Positions 1-10,007 of a DNA stretch of 64,000 nucleotides are shown one piece after another (the stretch's first letter is position 1; the number at the start of each line of letters is the position of its first letter). The position numbers and the translations under genes were made by a program. The notes beneath the pieces are model-generated. The model worked only from the letters and a program-made list of their open reading frames with translations. It was not told where the DNA came from and ran no database searches. Source of the DNA: Drosophila persimilis (Eukaryota > Arthropoda > Insecta > Diptera > Drosophilidae); NCBI RefSeq assembly GCF_003286085.1, contig NW_020825313.1:4588001-4652000 (forward strand), written 5' to 3'.

Positions 1-2
1 GG

Positions 3-854
3 CCAGAATTCCACTCGATGTTCTCGACAATGGTGCACAAAGACCATCGTATACCAATCATAGAAAAATTCCAATATCTTCGTGGATGTCTAGATGGTGC
101 TGCGCTGGATACGATTCGTTCCTTGGAACTTTCTGAGGAGAATTACGACAAGGCGTTGAATTTACTAATGTTGCGATTCGATAATAAACTGTTACATTTT
201 CAGGCACACGTCAAGGCTATTTTCGGGCTGCAAGGGGTGGAGAAGGGCTCAGCTATCGGCTTGCGCGCGCTTAGCGACAAAATCAATTCGCACTTGCGTG
301 CACTTCAGACCTTGGCGACCCCGCAGGAGATTTCGGATGGGTTGCTGATCTTCATCATAGGCACGAAACTGGACCACAAAACAAAGGAGAAATGGGAAGA
401 GAACTTGCCGACGTCAGGATTGCCTCGGTGGTCAAGCATGGCCTCATTTTTGGAAGCGAGATGTCGGATGCTGGAGAATTTGGGATCAGCCATGGCAACA
501 AGTCCTAGTCAACAGGTGGGAGAAGACAAACCTGTCACCCTTATCACCTCCAGTAACGACCATCCTAACCCCATATGTAACCATTGCAATTCCTCCGAGC
601 ATTACATATCTAGATGTCAGGCATTCCTGAATCTCTCTGCGTTTGAACGATACAAAGAAGCAAAGAAGAGCCGCTTGTGTTTGAACTGCCTCAACAAAGG
701 CCATGAATTGCAGAGGTGCAGGTCAGGACTTTGCAGGCATTGCCAGGCTACTCCACATTCCATCGGGAACTGGTGCTTCATCTTTCTCTTCACCGGCCGA
801 GGAATCGATCCAGCAAGAGGCCGCGACTGTGCTTCTAGCAAGCGGGTGTTCTAG
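3..854 (+). pseudogene. BEL-A gag, truncated at the window edge (BEL/Pao)
   Basis: The frame is open from the window start, so the N-terminus lies outside; the first ATG at 18 is internal. Residues about 1-165 look like the conserved BEL/Pao Gag domain (DUF1759 type: IEKFQYLRGCLDGAA, then a long helical region). Near the C-terminus are CCHC-like knuckles, CNHCNSSEHYISRC and CLNCLNKGHELQRC, followed by a third cluster CRHCQ. Gag would coat the element RNA in virus-like particles. The frame runs out at 854 while the protease frame is already open from about 703. In BEL elements gag and pol are normally one frame, so a frameshift near 755 is likely. It is a relic of an LTR retrotransposon. Confidence 0.85.
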
Positions 855-1770
855 CCCTCCCCCCTCGATCCAGAAAGCTCAGCCTAGCCAGAACGTGTTG
901 CTACCTACTGCCCTCGTCCATGTAACAGATCGTTATGGAGCACTTATCCCATGTCGTGCCATTTTGGATTCTGCATCACAGGCAATCTTTGTGACATCTA
1001 GACTCGCTGATCAGTTGCAGTTGGATCATCGCTCGTCTTATGTTCACATCTCTGGAATCGGAGATTCCATTCTACCTTCGAGCAAGTCTGTACATATAGG
1101 TGTACAATCCCAGGACGCAAGCTATCGAGCTTCCTTCGCTGCAATTGTCACCAACTCAATTACGGAAATGCAGCCTAACTTCGGCGTAGACGCAAAGGAT
1201 TGGCCCATGCCGAATAATCTAAAACTAGCTGATCCTAATTTCTCCAAGCCCCAACGTATCGATCTGTTGATAGGTTCTGGTTTGTTCTTCGATTTAATGT
1301 GCGTCGGACAGATTCGAAAACTTGGTTGGATAGTATCAGGAAGCATTGATAGCTCGGAGAATAAGCGTGCAGCTTTAGCCGCTTTTGAAAATTCCTCGTG
1401 CATCTCTATTGACGATTTTCGACCCACAACGCTGGAGTACCAAAACTTAGAGCAGCAATGCAGGAAGCAGCTGCTCGAGTGCCAGGTGCAAGTGGAAAAA
1501 CTGCGATCGGAGAATCAGGAACTGCAGCGCGAACTTTTCCATATATTAAAAACCTACATATCCACGCTAAATGAAATTCAACTTTCAACAATTTCTACAT
1601 TGCCAAATTTCCTGCCATTCTATGCAATTACAGAGGTTCCCGATGATCAAGACGTAATCACGACAAGTCGCCTTCGTAAAGAAGCGCCGATTGCTGCGTT
1701 CGACGATCATCCCAGCGTAGCCGCCGCTGCGCCCAAGCAAGCACCTTCAAGAGGGCCGTTGAAAAAATAG
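703..1770 (+). pseudogene. BEL-A protease followed by an unexplained coiled coil
   Basis: From about 755 this frame continues the gag protein. The BEL aspartic protease (DUF1758 type) covers 900-1350: it has the entry strand PCRAILDSASQAIFVTS and ends in the usual IDLLIGSGLF...GWIVSG block. The catalytic triplet, normally DSG or DTG, reads DSA (958-981), so the enzyme is probably dead. Instead of reverse transcriptase, the frame then runs into about 110 residues with a strong heptad pattern (LEQQCRKQLLECQ, VEKLRSENQELQREL; 1441-1560) and a low-complexity tail. RT, RNase H and most of integrase are missing. I do not recognise the coiled-coil part. It may be a gain in a non-autonomous element or unrelated sequence joined by deletion. 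Confidence 0.7.
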
Positions 1771-1877
1771 CGGTTCTGCCCCTTCAGGATGGATCTGTTG
1801 AAAGCCTTTGCGTTCCAACGGGGGTGAATGTTCGGAGCAGAACCCAGCCGATTAGCTGCTTGCCAAATAGCACCTAA
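1743..1877 (+). pseudogene. BEL-A integrase C-terminal scrap
   Basis: In the third frame, overlapping the end of the previous ORF, the translation contains AVEKIAVLPL and then runs over the purine-rich tract and the start of the LTR before stopping at 1875-1877. BEL integrases commonly end with such an 'R/K-hydrophobic-LP' motif next to the 3' LTR. The BEL-D copy at 26209-26300 ends in a similar way (AVTRLCLLPL). It shows that the element lost its pol by internal deletion while keeping its 3' end. Confidence 0.55.
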
Positions 1878-2174
1878 TTCTTGGCCCTCAGCCGCTTATT
1901 TTGTTTGTTACTTATGTCTATGTCACTCATTTGTTTGTTAAAGCTTTGCGCGTGCTTGCCCTGCTAAACGCTCTCTGCCAGCTCGCTCTTCGCTATCTCC
2001 GCTTTGCGTCTGCCTCCTCAGCGATCGGAGCGGCAATGTAAAGGGCAGGCAAGCCACACTTGCAATTTGGATGTCACGCATTAAAGAACATATCGCAATT
2101 TTATTTCTGCGCCGAGTTTCATTTAATTCGAATAATTAGTCGGCCGATTGGGGATAAAAAACATTATCTCCACA
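1829..2174 (+). repeat. 3' LTR of BEL-A
   Basis: The LTR begins TGTTCGGAGC directly after a purine-rich tract (AACGGGGGTGAA), as expected for a polypurine primer. It ends ...ATCTCCACA at 2174. The right end is supported by comparison with 18900-18980, which carries the same flanking sequence from GTACTTTTCTAAATG onward but without this LTR. GTAC at 2175-2178 could be the right target duplication; the left one lies outside the window. Confidence 0.6.
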
Positions 2175-2337
2175 GTACTTTTCTAAATGTTCCCTTTTGT
2201 GTATCCGAGTATTTTGATCTATTTATATACGTTGCTCTTTCAAACCACTCCCCCCTACTAAAATCACCCTTTGGAGAAGAAGGACCAAAAAGGTGATTCC
2301 CGCTTAGAGCGAAATTTTTTTTTTTTTAACTATGGTG
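2175..2337 (-). other. 3' untranslated remnant of the Osvaldo-like element G1
   Basis: This lies between the end of the G1 integrase and the BEL-A LTR. About 75 bp (2175-2250) resemble 18900-18980. On the - strand it has a T/A-rich stretch and a run of seven purines around a GGGGGG core (2258-2272 region) that could be a polypurine tract, but no G1 LTR follows because BEL-A is joined here. No ORF. Confidence 0.4.
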
Positions 2338-3834
2338 CTAAAATTGTTGCTGTTTGATATCTTTGGCATGGAATTTGCCGATCAGACGTCCTTGCACATC
2401 CTCAAGCTCGTAATAGGCTTGACCCAACCGTCGCCTTACCCAGGACTTCACAAAAACGGGAGCCAACTTGGCATTAAATCCTTTCACGAAATTACTTTGC
2501 TGGAAATTTCGACGGTAAACCTCCTGCCGCACTCTGAATGATACCTCCTTACTTCGAAAGTTATACGTCTTTTCGTTCGTGCTAAACTCTCTTTAACTCC
2601 TTTGCCATGCCACGCATCAGATCAAATGAGTCGTCCGTAGAAAAACGCACCCAACGGTCTTCCAACATCTCTAGCTGCCTCAACAGCTGATACGTGGTAC
2701 CAAACCCACCAATTGTTCCTCAGTGTATGGTACGGGGTATGGGTTTAATAAACGGAAATTCGGAAAAATTATCTAACACCACAAATATCCCGACATTCCC
2801 ACTACGACTTCTAGGATACGGTTCCAGAAAATCTACGTAGAGCTTCTGAAAGAAACGTTCGGTTTCCCCCGTTTTTGCGAGTGGCGGTCTCAAAGGTCTA
2901 TTCGGATGCTTAGTACACTTGCAAATTTCACATCTGTTTATGAACTATTTGACATCTTTTAACAACGTACACCAATAATAGTAGCGCCTAACCTTTTCGA
3001 ACGTTTTATTTATGCCTCCGTGTGCGTGCGTGCTCGTGGGCCATTTTCAGGACCGAATCTATGAGCCCCTTGGGAATCCACATTTTCCAACAGTGTTCAT
3101 CTTCTACGCCTTCACCTGTTGCGTGCTCGGTGCGACGATATATATGCTTGCCTACCAACTTTACATCTGGCATCTGAGCCTGATTACTCGCTACTTTAGC
3201 CCTAAGGAAAACGTAATCCGTCGAACTAAAGTGCTCCGAATCCAAATCGATCCTTTCTGCTGGTTCGATCTCTGACAAATCTGGGAAAAAGACCCGAGAC
3301 AAGGCGTTTGAAACGATGTTTGAAGACCCTTTGCGGTGGCTAATATTAAAGGAATACCCCTGAAGCTTCAAAACCCATCTGGCCAGTCTGCTACTCAGAT
3401 CTGATTGGGACATCAGCCACTTCAAGGAGGCATGGTCGGTTATCACCGTAAATTGATGACCCTCTACATAAGCTCGAAATTTCTTGATGCTCAGAATGGC
3501 AGCTAAACATTTCTTTTCCGTCACTGAGTAAGCACGTTGGCACTTATTCAATTTTCGTGACATAAACGCATTTGGTACTTCATCGCCCTCTTCGTTTATC
3601 TGCATCAGTACCCCTCCTACTCCTGATTGACTAGCGTCGCAGTGCATAGAGAAAGGCTTTTCAAAATTCGGTGTGTGTAAAACGGGCGCTTCACACATTG
3701 AGTTCTTCACAGCTGTGAAGGCCGCTTCTGCTTCTGTGGACCAAATGAACTGGCGTTTCTGCTTTAGGGCGTCCGTCAGAGGCGACGCAATAGCCGCAAA
3801 ATTCTCTATAAATTTGTGGTACCATCCCGTCGTA
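2338..3834 (-). pseudogene. G1 pol, 3' half: end of RT, RNase H, integrase (Ty3/gypsy, Osvaldo-like)
   Basis: Read from 3834 leftward: the end of RT, then an RNase H domain (HCDASQSGVGGVLMQ; LAAILSIKKFRAYVEG; VITDHASLKWLMS), then a spacer and the HHCC zinc region of integrase (H residues in AHEHA, C residues in CEIC at about 2925). The catalytic core follows in 2541-3005, interrupted by stops and frameshifts and apparently shortened. The C-terminus at 2338-2532 has the gypsy-type end YELEDVQGRLIGKFHAKDI. The enzymes would copy and insert the element. The break at 3838 is caused by the BEL-B insertion: the - strand frame resumes at 8157 with one copy of the 4-bp duplication discounted. Confidence 0.85.
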
Positions 3835-3838
3835 CCCA

Positions 3839-4187
3839 TGTTTGTAGTGGGGCGGATCGAAGATCAATTCTCCAAACGTCAATAATCGTTGATCCAGTGA
3901 ACCTCCTAGAAGCCGTCGCGAGAAATGAAAAGTAGCTGTGTTTCGTGATATGTAGGTGTGTATTTTGTTCTGGGGCGCGGTAGGTCGGCCGTTCGAATCG
4001 GGGGTGGAAACGTAACTAACTTCTAAGGCTTATGATGTGTGCTCTATGCTGGCTTGAGCGCCGTGTGGATCGTGACCTGTGGATCGTAGACCTCCCGAGC
4101 GCCCCTCCGACAGAGTGAGCGCAGGTTGGGACCGGAGCGCCCGGCGTAGGCACAGTGCGCGGCAATCATCTCCTGCTGGTCTGAACA
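3839..4187 (-). repeat. BEL-B 3' LTR
   Basis: Begins TGTTTGTAGT and ends GTCTGAACA on the + strand (TG...CA ends). It matches 7804-8152 over the full length with 10 differences by eye. Confidence 0.93.
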
Positions 4188-4535
4188 TCATCCGTGGAGT
4201 AGCATGTGGTGGTTATTGCCACACACCCTGCACAGCCCGCCACTGCGACAATCCTTGCCGGAGTGTTGGTGAGCCAGGCAGTTCCCGCAATACTGGTTGA
4301 GAAGGACAGCTTGGAGTCTCTCTTCGGGGCTCAAGAGAAAAAATTGGTGGAAGGTCCGTAGCGGATGGACTCCTTGGCAGATTAGGCAACGGTAGGAGCC
4401 AATTTCCCGAGCACGTCGGTTCTCCATGGTGCGGTTGGCGCGGGGACGTGGGGCCATATCTGGGTGCGGAGAACTAAGATTAAATAAAGGCGTCAAAGAC
4501 ACATTAGTAACGATCTTGGAACGGGTGAGAGGCAC
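4188..4535 (-). CDS. Small ORF with gag-type zinc knuckles, abutting the 3' LTR of BEL-B
   Basis: This 115-residue frame ends exactly at the LTR edge. From residue about 48 it has CLICQGVHPLRTF, a stretch SPEERLQAVLLNQYC, then CGNCLAHQHSGKDC and CRVCGNNHHMLLH. This is the same three-cluster arrangement seen at the C-terminus of BEL Gag proteins, yet it lies downstream of the protease, where pol should be. It may be a relocated gag end left by recombination between two BEL RNAs, or a genuine accessory ORF that helps RNA binding. The N-terminal 45 residues are not recognisable. Confidence 0.5.
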   Translation of the reverse strand: MPLTRSKIVTNVSLTPLFNLSSPHPDMAPRPRANRTMENRRAREIGSYRCLICQGVHPLRTFHQFFLLSPEERLQAVLLNQYCGNCLAHQHSGKDCRSGGLCRVCGNNHHMLLHG

Positions 4536-4586
4536 ATTTAAGACATTGGAAATTGCCGCCCGGTTACATTGTCTGGTGAGGCTATG

Positions 4587-5410
4587 TTAATCTAAGGACG
4601 GATTCACCTTCGAGTTCAGGCTTGAGCTCGGACCGGAGCGTTGAGCTTTAATACAGTGCATATTTTGGAAATATTTCCGTCGGTCAGGAGACCGTTCGAG
4701 AACTTCTGCGGAGGGAGCTGGAAGGAAATTGCTTTCGTAAAAAGACCCCGAGTGTTCTACCAGTTTGATAGGTCGTCTGGAAATTTGACTCGAGAACGAT
4801 GAGATTTGATTCACACCTGAGGCACTGAACCTGTGAGTACCCAGCCGAAAATGGTCTCCTGCCCGAGGAAAGAGCTACAGATGTTGGTCAGTGAGCCACT
4901 TAACGGAATGGACGGAAGGATATCCGCTCCAATCAGGACATCTATTTGTGAATTCTCATAGAAGGTCGGATCCGCCCATGAGAGGTTCGGCAGGTCTCTC
5001 AAGAACCCTTGCGAGATCGGATGCGATGGAATATTCGCGGCCAATTCCGGAATAACGTAGGCTGTGGCATTTAGTTGTAAGCCCGGCTTAGTCGGAGAAC
5101 GAATGGAAAAACTGCAGAGCTCCTTTGACTGAGCGGATACGGCATTATTTAGGCCGGAGACCTGTGCCTGGATACGTTGGAATGGCAATTTGATCATGTC
5201 CACAAGACGTTCTGTAATGAACGTCGCCTCTGAGCCAGAGTCGATCAGAGCGCGGGCGTGGAAAGTTTTCCCAGGTGGCAAATAGTAACGATGGCCGTGC
5301 CTAGAAGGACAACACTCGTGCCGGAGGCGAAATACGACTGAACGTTTGGCTGGGCTTCGGACGAACTTGGATTTTGTACGCTTGGTACTCGTAGATGTAG
5401 CTCGGGCCAC
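4587..5410 (-). pseudogene. BEL-B protease and the linker toward RT
   Basis: The main frame is 4811-5410. It holds a BEL aspartic protease with an intact active site ARALIDSGSEATFI at about residues 52-65, followed by the family block IDVLIGADILPSI and the terminal FGWVLTGSV. A second frame (4587-4814) continues with the linker that in BEL elements joins protease to RT, including a Trp-less remnant near EVLERSPD. RT itself is absent. Protease would cleave the Gag-Pol precursor. The gag frame overlaps at 5245-5410 in another phase, implying a frameshift near 5300. Confidence 0.75.
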
Positions 5411-5904
5411 GCTGAGGAATTTTGTGCCGTTGTGGAAATCGCCTCGCTGGAGTTTGCTGGATTGCTACGGTGTAGACGCGTGTGATGCCGGACTCCACAA
5501 GTGATACAATTGTGGGCGCTTTGGCATGCTCGTATCTGGTGGCCCCTTGGAAAGCAGTTCAAACAAAGCTGCTTTTGTTTAATGTAGTCGGAGCGAGCGT
5601 CAGCGGGCATTTGAAGGAAGTAAGGGCATAAACGGATTGGATGATACTCTTTGGAGCAGAGATCACACGTGCTCCTCGTTTGATTCACTGTGGTCTCGAA
5701 CGAGTGGGCACTCCTAGGATAAGGACTTCCTTGAGACCGAAACGGATTGCTTCTCGAATTGTCTGAAGTGCGTATGCTCGCCCTGTAGTGGGCCTGAGTC
5801 TCCATGCCTGGATGGCCGTCCTCGGTCACTTCGAGAGACAGGTACCGCTCCGCCAGGAACTTGTCCATGGCGTGCCAGGTGGGAATTTCGGACTTGTGCG
5901 TCAC
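5245..5904 (-). pseudogene. BEL-B gag, C-terminal half with zinc knuckles
   Basis: The frame starts in the helical part of Gag (HKSEIPTWHAMDKFLAER, a BEL signature) and carries CDLCSKEYHPIRLC, CLNCFPRGHQIRAC and CITCGVRHHTRLH from residue about 78 to 145. These knuckles bind the genomic RNA. It then drifts into the protease region in the wrong phase. The middle of Gag, between this frame and 5998, appears to be deleted. Confidence 0.75.
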
Positions 5905-5997
5905 GGATTGCTCCCAAAGCTCGTCTTTGGCAGCTTAGCGGAAATGAGGTACACTAAAACTCCGTCAGCGAAAACGCTGTCTGTGGAGACCTCGGAG

Positions 5998-6623
5998 CTA
6001 TTTTAGCGCTGCTGATGACTCGGTACGGATTTGGGGCAGACTGAAAAGGATCTTCAGCTGGGCCGTGAGCATCAGCCTCTTGTTTTGGAAACGCCTGTGA
6101 GGGAGGCGGCAACCGCCGGAAGTCGGCACTTGAACGGCCAGTTGCGGCGTGTGAGGGACAGTCGGGGGCTCGAGCTGATCGTTCAGTTCGGCCAGGCATT
6201 GCGGGTAGACCGCGTAGCAGTCATCGTACATCTCTTGGACATCAGCTACACCCTCTGGATCGTCTTCCGCCATCGTCACCGAACAGGATGGACTTGGGAG
6301 AGCGAGCGGGTTGGTGTGCTAGCATCTGGAGCACTGAGCTTCTGGTCGAAGCGGGTCAGTCTGCTTGCAGCCATGACAAACTTAGAGTGTGCGGAACTGG
6401 CGGCCATAGTGCTAGGAGCCGTGCGAGGGACTTCCGAGGGGAGCAACAAGGCCTCGAAGGCATGTGGTGCGTGAGCCCTGGACGTGGTCGGACCTCGCTC
6501 AGCTGGGGCCGGACGGGAAGATGTGGGCGTAGTGACTGAGCCGTTGGAGCTGGGTGGATGGGTCAAACTCAGCGAATTCACCCGCTTAAACTTCTTGCGA
6601 GATTTCTTCTCAACATTGGGCAT
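5998..6623 (-). pseudogene. BEL-B gag, N-terminal half in two frames
   Basis: 6276-6623 encodes a basic, Ser/Pro/Ala-rich N-terminus starting at an ATG (MPNVEKKSRKKFKRV). 5998-6279 continues in another phase with an acidic segment (DDPEGVADVQEMYDDCYAVY) and a Pro-rich linker. Order, strand and composition fit the poorly conserved N-terminus of a BEL Gag. The two frames overlap by 4 bp, so one indel near 6278 separates them. Assignment rests mainly on position. Confidence 0.5.
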
Positions 6624-7784
6624 ATTTTGCTGATGGATTTGCGATAACGCGCATTAGAGTCGCAAAGGTAGGTGAGCGGAAATGGCGACGTGGAAGTTCA
6701 GAACTACGAACCGTGGATATGTGGTTTTGGTGGAATTTATTGCGAGTATTTATATTATGGAAATAGTACACCGTGGCCGGAATATATTGATATAAATACT
6801 ACGATCAACAAACAAATGTCCAACCAAGAACGAAAATTGAGGATGGTCGATAATATTGAGGTACGAGGTAGCAATATATAGAGTCGGTTCATAACAATAT
6901 ACTCTCAAAATGCAGGGTAGCGCGTCACTTGGCGTTGCGTTACGGTCAAGCGCAGCACCGAAAAATATTCTCCCAACAACTACAACGCAGGCAAACGGTG
7001 GAGAAGCGAAAGCGAAATGAAAAATGAAAAGAATGCACCGCTGCTGCTGCTTGTATGTGTGTATGTATGGCTGTAAGTGCTATGTACTGCGGCTTGGGTT
7101 GAAGAGATGTCAAACAACGGGTAAAAACGATGGATAACCGTTTTATATACAATATGTATATTATATAGATGTGGAAGAATGTGCCAATTTAAAATGCGTA
7201 CGTATAGATATATCTATACATATATGTAAGATAAATACATATGTATGTGCCGTATGTATGGATCGTTATTCTGTTGGTAGTATAATTCGTTAAATAAGGA
7301 GGCGCAGTGATTTGTTATTTTATTTCCTTATAAAACCGACAAACTATTGAACGTTGAGCATGCACGGAATAAACAACAAAAATAATTGCAAGAATATGCG
7401 TTTATGTTTGTTGCCAGCCGCTTGGATTGCGTTGCGATGTGTACATACATGTGTATGTATGTTAGTAACGAAAGCTCAGCTGGTAGCTGGGAGAGGTAGG
7501 AATATTATTTACACTGGATCGGAAGCTGAACGCAGGAGTTAGCTCGGATCAAATTAAACCTTTGGGGAAGTAGGAGGCCACAACCGTTGGCAGAACGAAG
7601 TATGGTTTAATTTGGAGCTAGAGCGAGAAATAAATACATATGTATATAAATATGTATGTACATATGCCACGGGAACTCGGACTGGGATGGAAAACTCGCA
7701 CGAAATCACTGCACTGGTGTTAGGCACAATCGAAGAGTACTCATCTTGAACTGGGGTGAGCTTCTCTTTATGGGGAAGGCGAAG
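6624..7784 (-). other. BEL-B untranslated leader
   Basis: About 1.1 kb between the primer site and the gag ATG. It is AT-rich with ATGTATGT-type runs (7200-7260, 7625-7665) and no convincing ORF. An unusually long leader for a BEL element; packaging signals would be expected here. Confidence 0.5.
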
Positions 7785-7802
7785 ATCCGGCTCGTAGGAC
7801 CA
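7785..7802 (-). promoter_or_regulatory. BEL-B primer binding site, tRNA-Tyr type
   Basis: One base inside the 5' LTR the - strand reads TGGTCCTACGAGCCGGAT. From memory this is complementary to the 3' end of animal tRNA-Tyr with one mismatch (A for T at the 8th base). It would prime minus-strand DNA synthesis, and its position confirms the - strand orientation. Confidence 0.7.
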
Positions 7803-7803
7803 A

Positions 7804-8152
7804 TGTTTGTAGTGAGGCGGATCGAAAATCAATTCTCCAAACGTCAATAATCGTTGATCCAGTGAACCTCCTAGAAGCCGTCGCGAGAAATGAAAAGTAG
7901 CTGTGTTTCGTGATATGTAGGTGTGTATTTTGTTCTGGGGCGCGGTAGGTCGGCCGTTCGAATCGGGGGTGGAAATGTAACTAACTTCTAAGGCTTATGA
8001 TCTATGCTCTATGCTGGCTTGAGCGCCGTGTGGATCGTGACCTGTAGATCGTAGACCTCCCGAGCGCCCCTCCGACGGCGTGAGCGCAAGTTGGGACCGG
8101 AGCGCCCGGCGTAGGCACAGTGCGCGGCAATCATCTCCTGCTGGCCTGAACA
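7804..8152 (-). repeat. BEL-B 5' LTR
   Basis: Same 349-bp sequence as 3839-4187, TG...CA ends. On the - strand it precedes the primer binding site, so it is the 5' LTR and should contain the element promoter. Confidence 0.93.
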
Positions 8153-8156
8153 CCCA

Positions 8157-8935
8157 AGAAGCGACGCAACTGTTTCACCGACTTAGGAGCATTGGCCTCT
8201 ATTTTGTCCAAGTCCATGCCTATAATACCGTGAACCACTACATGCCCCAGATAATGGACCTCAGGCACACAGAACTTGCTCTTCTGTATATTAATTGTAA
8301 GCCCTGCTGCGGACAGCTTCTCTGCTAATACTTTTAACACACTCAGATGCCTTTCAAAGGTTTGACACTATAAGCAGGTCATCCAAGTATATAATCACTT
8401 CGTTTCGAAGATTGGCTGGAATAATGCGGTCCATAAGTTTGTACATAGTAGACGGCGCATTGGTAAGCCCAAAAGGCATAACTTTGAACTGGTAAAGCGG
8501 CCGTCCAGGCGCTGTGAATGCTGTTTTATCCCTAGAACCTTCTTCTAGCGGTATTTGCCAGTAGGCATATTTCAGGTCGAGGCTAGTTATCTATCTAGTT
8601 ATCATCTATGAGCGGCATGGGATATGCGTCCTTCCGAGTCACCTTGTTTACCTTGCGGCTGTCTACATAGACAAATCTTCTCCGGCTTCCGGACGAGTAC
8701 TACCGGACAAGACCACGCACTGTTGGATTCTTCGATGACTTCTAGCGCTAACATGCGATCCAACTCCTCATACATTCATTTCTCGATAGCTGGGGACACT
8801 GCAAGTGTCGTTGTTTTGTGGGCTTTGCTTCTCCTACATCTATTACATGCGACAACAACGTGGTATTTCCTAAACCATTATCCGCGAAAGACGGAAGACT
8901 CTGAATGGTTCTATTCAGTTGTTCTCGTTGCACCT
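8157..8935 (-). pseudogene. G1 reverse transcriptase
   Basis: Read from 8935 leftward: an RT N-terminus (LSHVIDVGEAKPTKQRH), then the palm motifs LDLKYAYWQIPL (about 8560), a VMPFGLTNAPST block (about 8465) and the catalytic YLDDLLI (about 8385). A one-base frameshift near 8362 separates this from the next open frame (8153-8340), which holds the conserved thumb region KSKFCVPEVHYLGHVV and reaches the BEL-B insertion. The order and motifs are those of Ty3/gypsy RT, closest in my judgement to Osvaldo. Confidence 0.85.
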
Positions 8936-8948
8936 CCGATAAAGGACG

Positions 8949-9345
8949 TTAGTTTTCTGGCTGCGCCGCCTCATCACAATGGTCCACCGTGTCATTCGCA
9001 CTTCCTTGTGGATACAAATCGGCTGGCAATAGGCCAAATTTGGTCCAAAAGTTAATGCCTAGATACAGAGACTGCGTTAGGGTTGGAACGATGTATAGGG
9101 TAACAGACCTGGTAACACCTTTATAGCCCACTTCCCAACCACTCTCTGAGACTGCCCACCCGCTGTCCGAACTGTAGAAGCCATGGGCTTAAATTGAAAT
9201 TGGCTTTCAAGCAGCTCGCTGGCCAAATATCCACCAATGCATCTAATAGATGCCCCTGTATCCAGTAATCCAACAAGCTTCCTGTCTAATAATGTGACTT
9301 CTGCATATGGCCTGACATCTTCTGATATTATTGACGATACCAGAG
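8949..9345 (-). pseudogene. G1 protease
   Basis: The - strand carries a retropepsin active site VGLLDTGASIRCIGG at about 9230-9285, followed after about 60 residues by a C-terminal block LYLGINFWTKFGLLP (8985-9100). Intact DTGA catalytic residues. A frame change separates the two parts. It lies between gag and RT, as in Ty3/gypsy pol. Confidence 0.75.
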
Positions 9346-9502
9346 CTTAGATCTCTGACAAATTCTTCCCGACGAACTTTAGCTCGTGCCTTCCGTTTAG
9401 ACTCCCTATCCTTTTGTTCTTCCTGTTTTATTTTTTTATTAACTATGGCTAAATTATTATTTACTATTAGAATTGGGAATTGCGTTGCAGCTTCAATCGG
9501 AG

Positions 9503-10000
9503 CTACTCGGTGTTCGTCGCTTTGGACGCTGATGGTCTACGTGCACTTTTCAAGGGTGCAAGCACTTGGGTGTTTTTTGTTGCTTGGCATTTTGGGCACG
9601 ACGGCTTGTAAGTGTCTGGCTGGCCACACCCATAGCAACAAACTACTCGCTCTGCTACGCAATCCTGGTAGCGATGACCATTACCACGACAGTTCCAACA
9701 GACTAAGTTAAACGCTGCTATCTCCTGACTACTTTCGTCTGACTCCTCTTGCACTGGGCTTTCTACCGCGTGAACTAACCATCTTGGTGCTGGACGTGGT
9801 CTTGCCGCCGGATCTTTACCAACACTTTGCATGAACAGTTCCCGAGTCTTTACCAAGTGTCTTAACTGTGCAATGCTAAAGATCTTTTCATATAGAAGTT
9901 CATGCTGTATCTCCGGCAATAAATTGGATCGCAGTGACTCCATCAGGGAACATTCTGACAAGGGCGTTGCCAGTGTATCTGCCAATCGGACAATCGCTTC
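9503..10000 (-). pseudogene. G1 gag, C-terminal half (nucleocapsid)
   Basis: A 160-residue open frame continuing the capsid region after the DNA transposon at 10008-11815. It contains two CCHC-type knuckles: CWNCRGNGHRYQDC and CYGCGQPDTYKPSC. The tail is basic. The frame links to the upstream half (11823-12493) once the inserted element and one copy of its 7-bp duplication are discounted. Confidence 0.8.
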
Positions 10001-10007
10001 GTAGAAC

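Larger units (their letters stand above)
3839..8152 (-). mobile_element. BEL-B: LTR retrotransposon lacking RT/IN, inserted in G1 pol
   Basis: Two direct 349-bp LTRs (3839-4187 and 7804-8152) bracket 3.6 kb. CCCA lies immediately outside each end (3835-3838 and 8153-8156), a 4-bp target duplication typical of BEL/Pao. Removing the element and one CCCA restores the G1 reading frame exactly, so this is the younger insertion. By my count the LTRs differ at 10 of 349 positions (about 97% identical). The interior encodes gag and protease on the - strand but no RT, RNase H or integrase, so it needed another element's enzymes or lost its own after insertion. Confidence 0.9.

Noticed and set aside
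6276..6623. Host-derived Ser/Pro-rich gene
   Set aside because: Lies inside BEL-B, same strand as gag, in the expected gag N-terminal position.
7554..7847. 97-codon ORF starting in the BEL-B LTR (similar start at 3691-3882)
   Set aside because: The common start only reflects the repeated LTR; the rest differs and spans the primer site.
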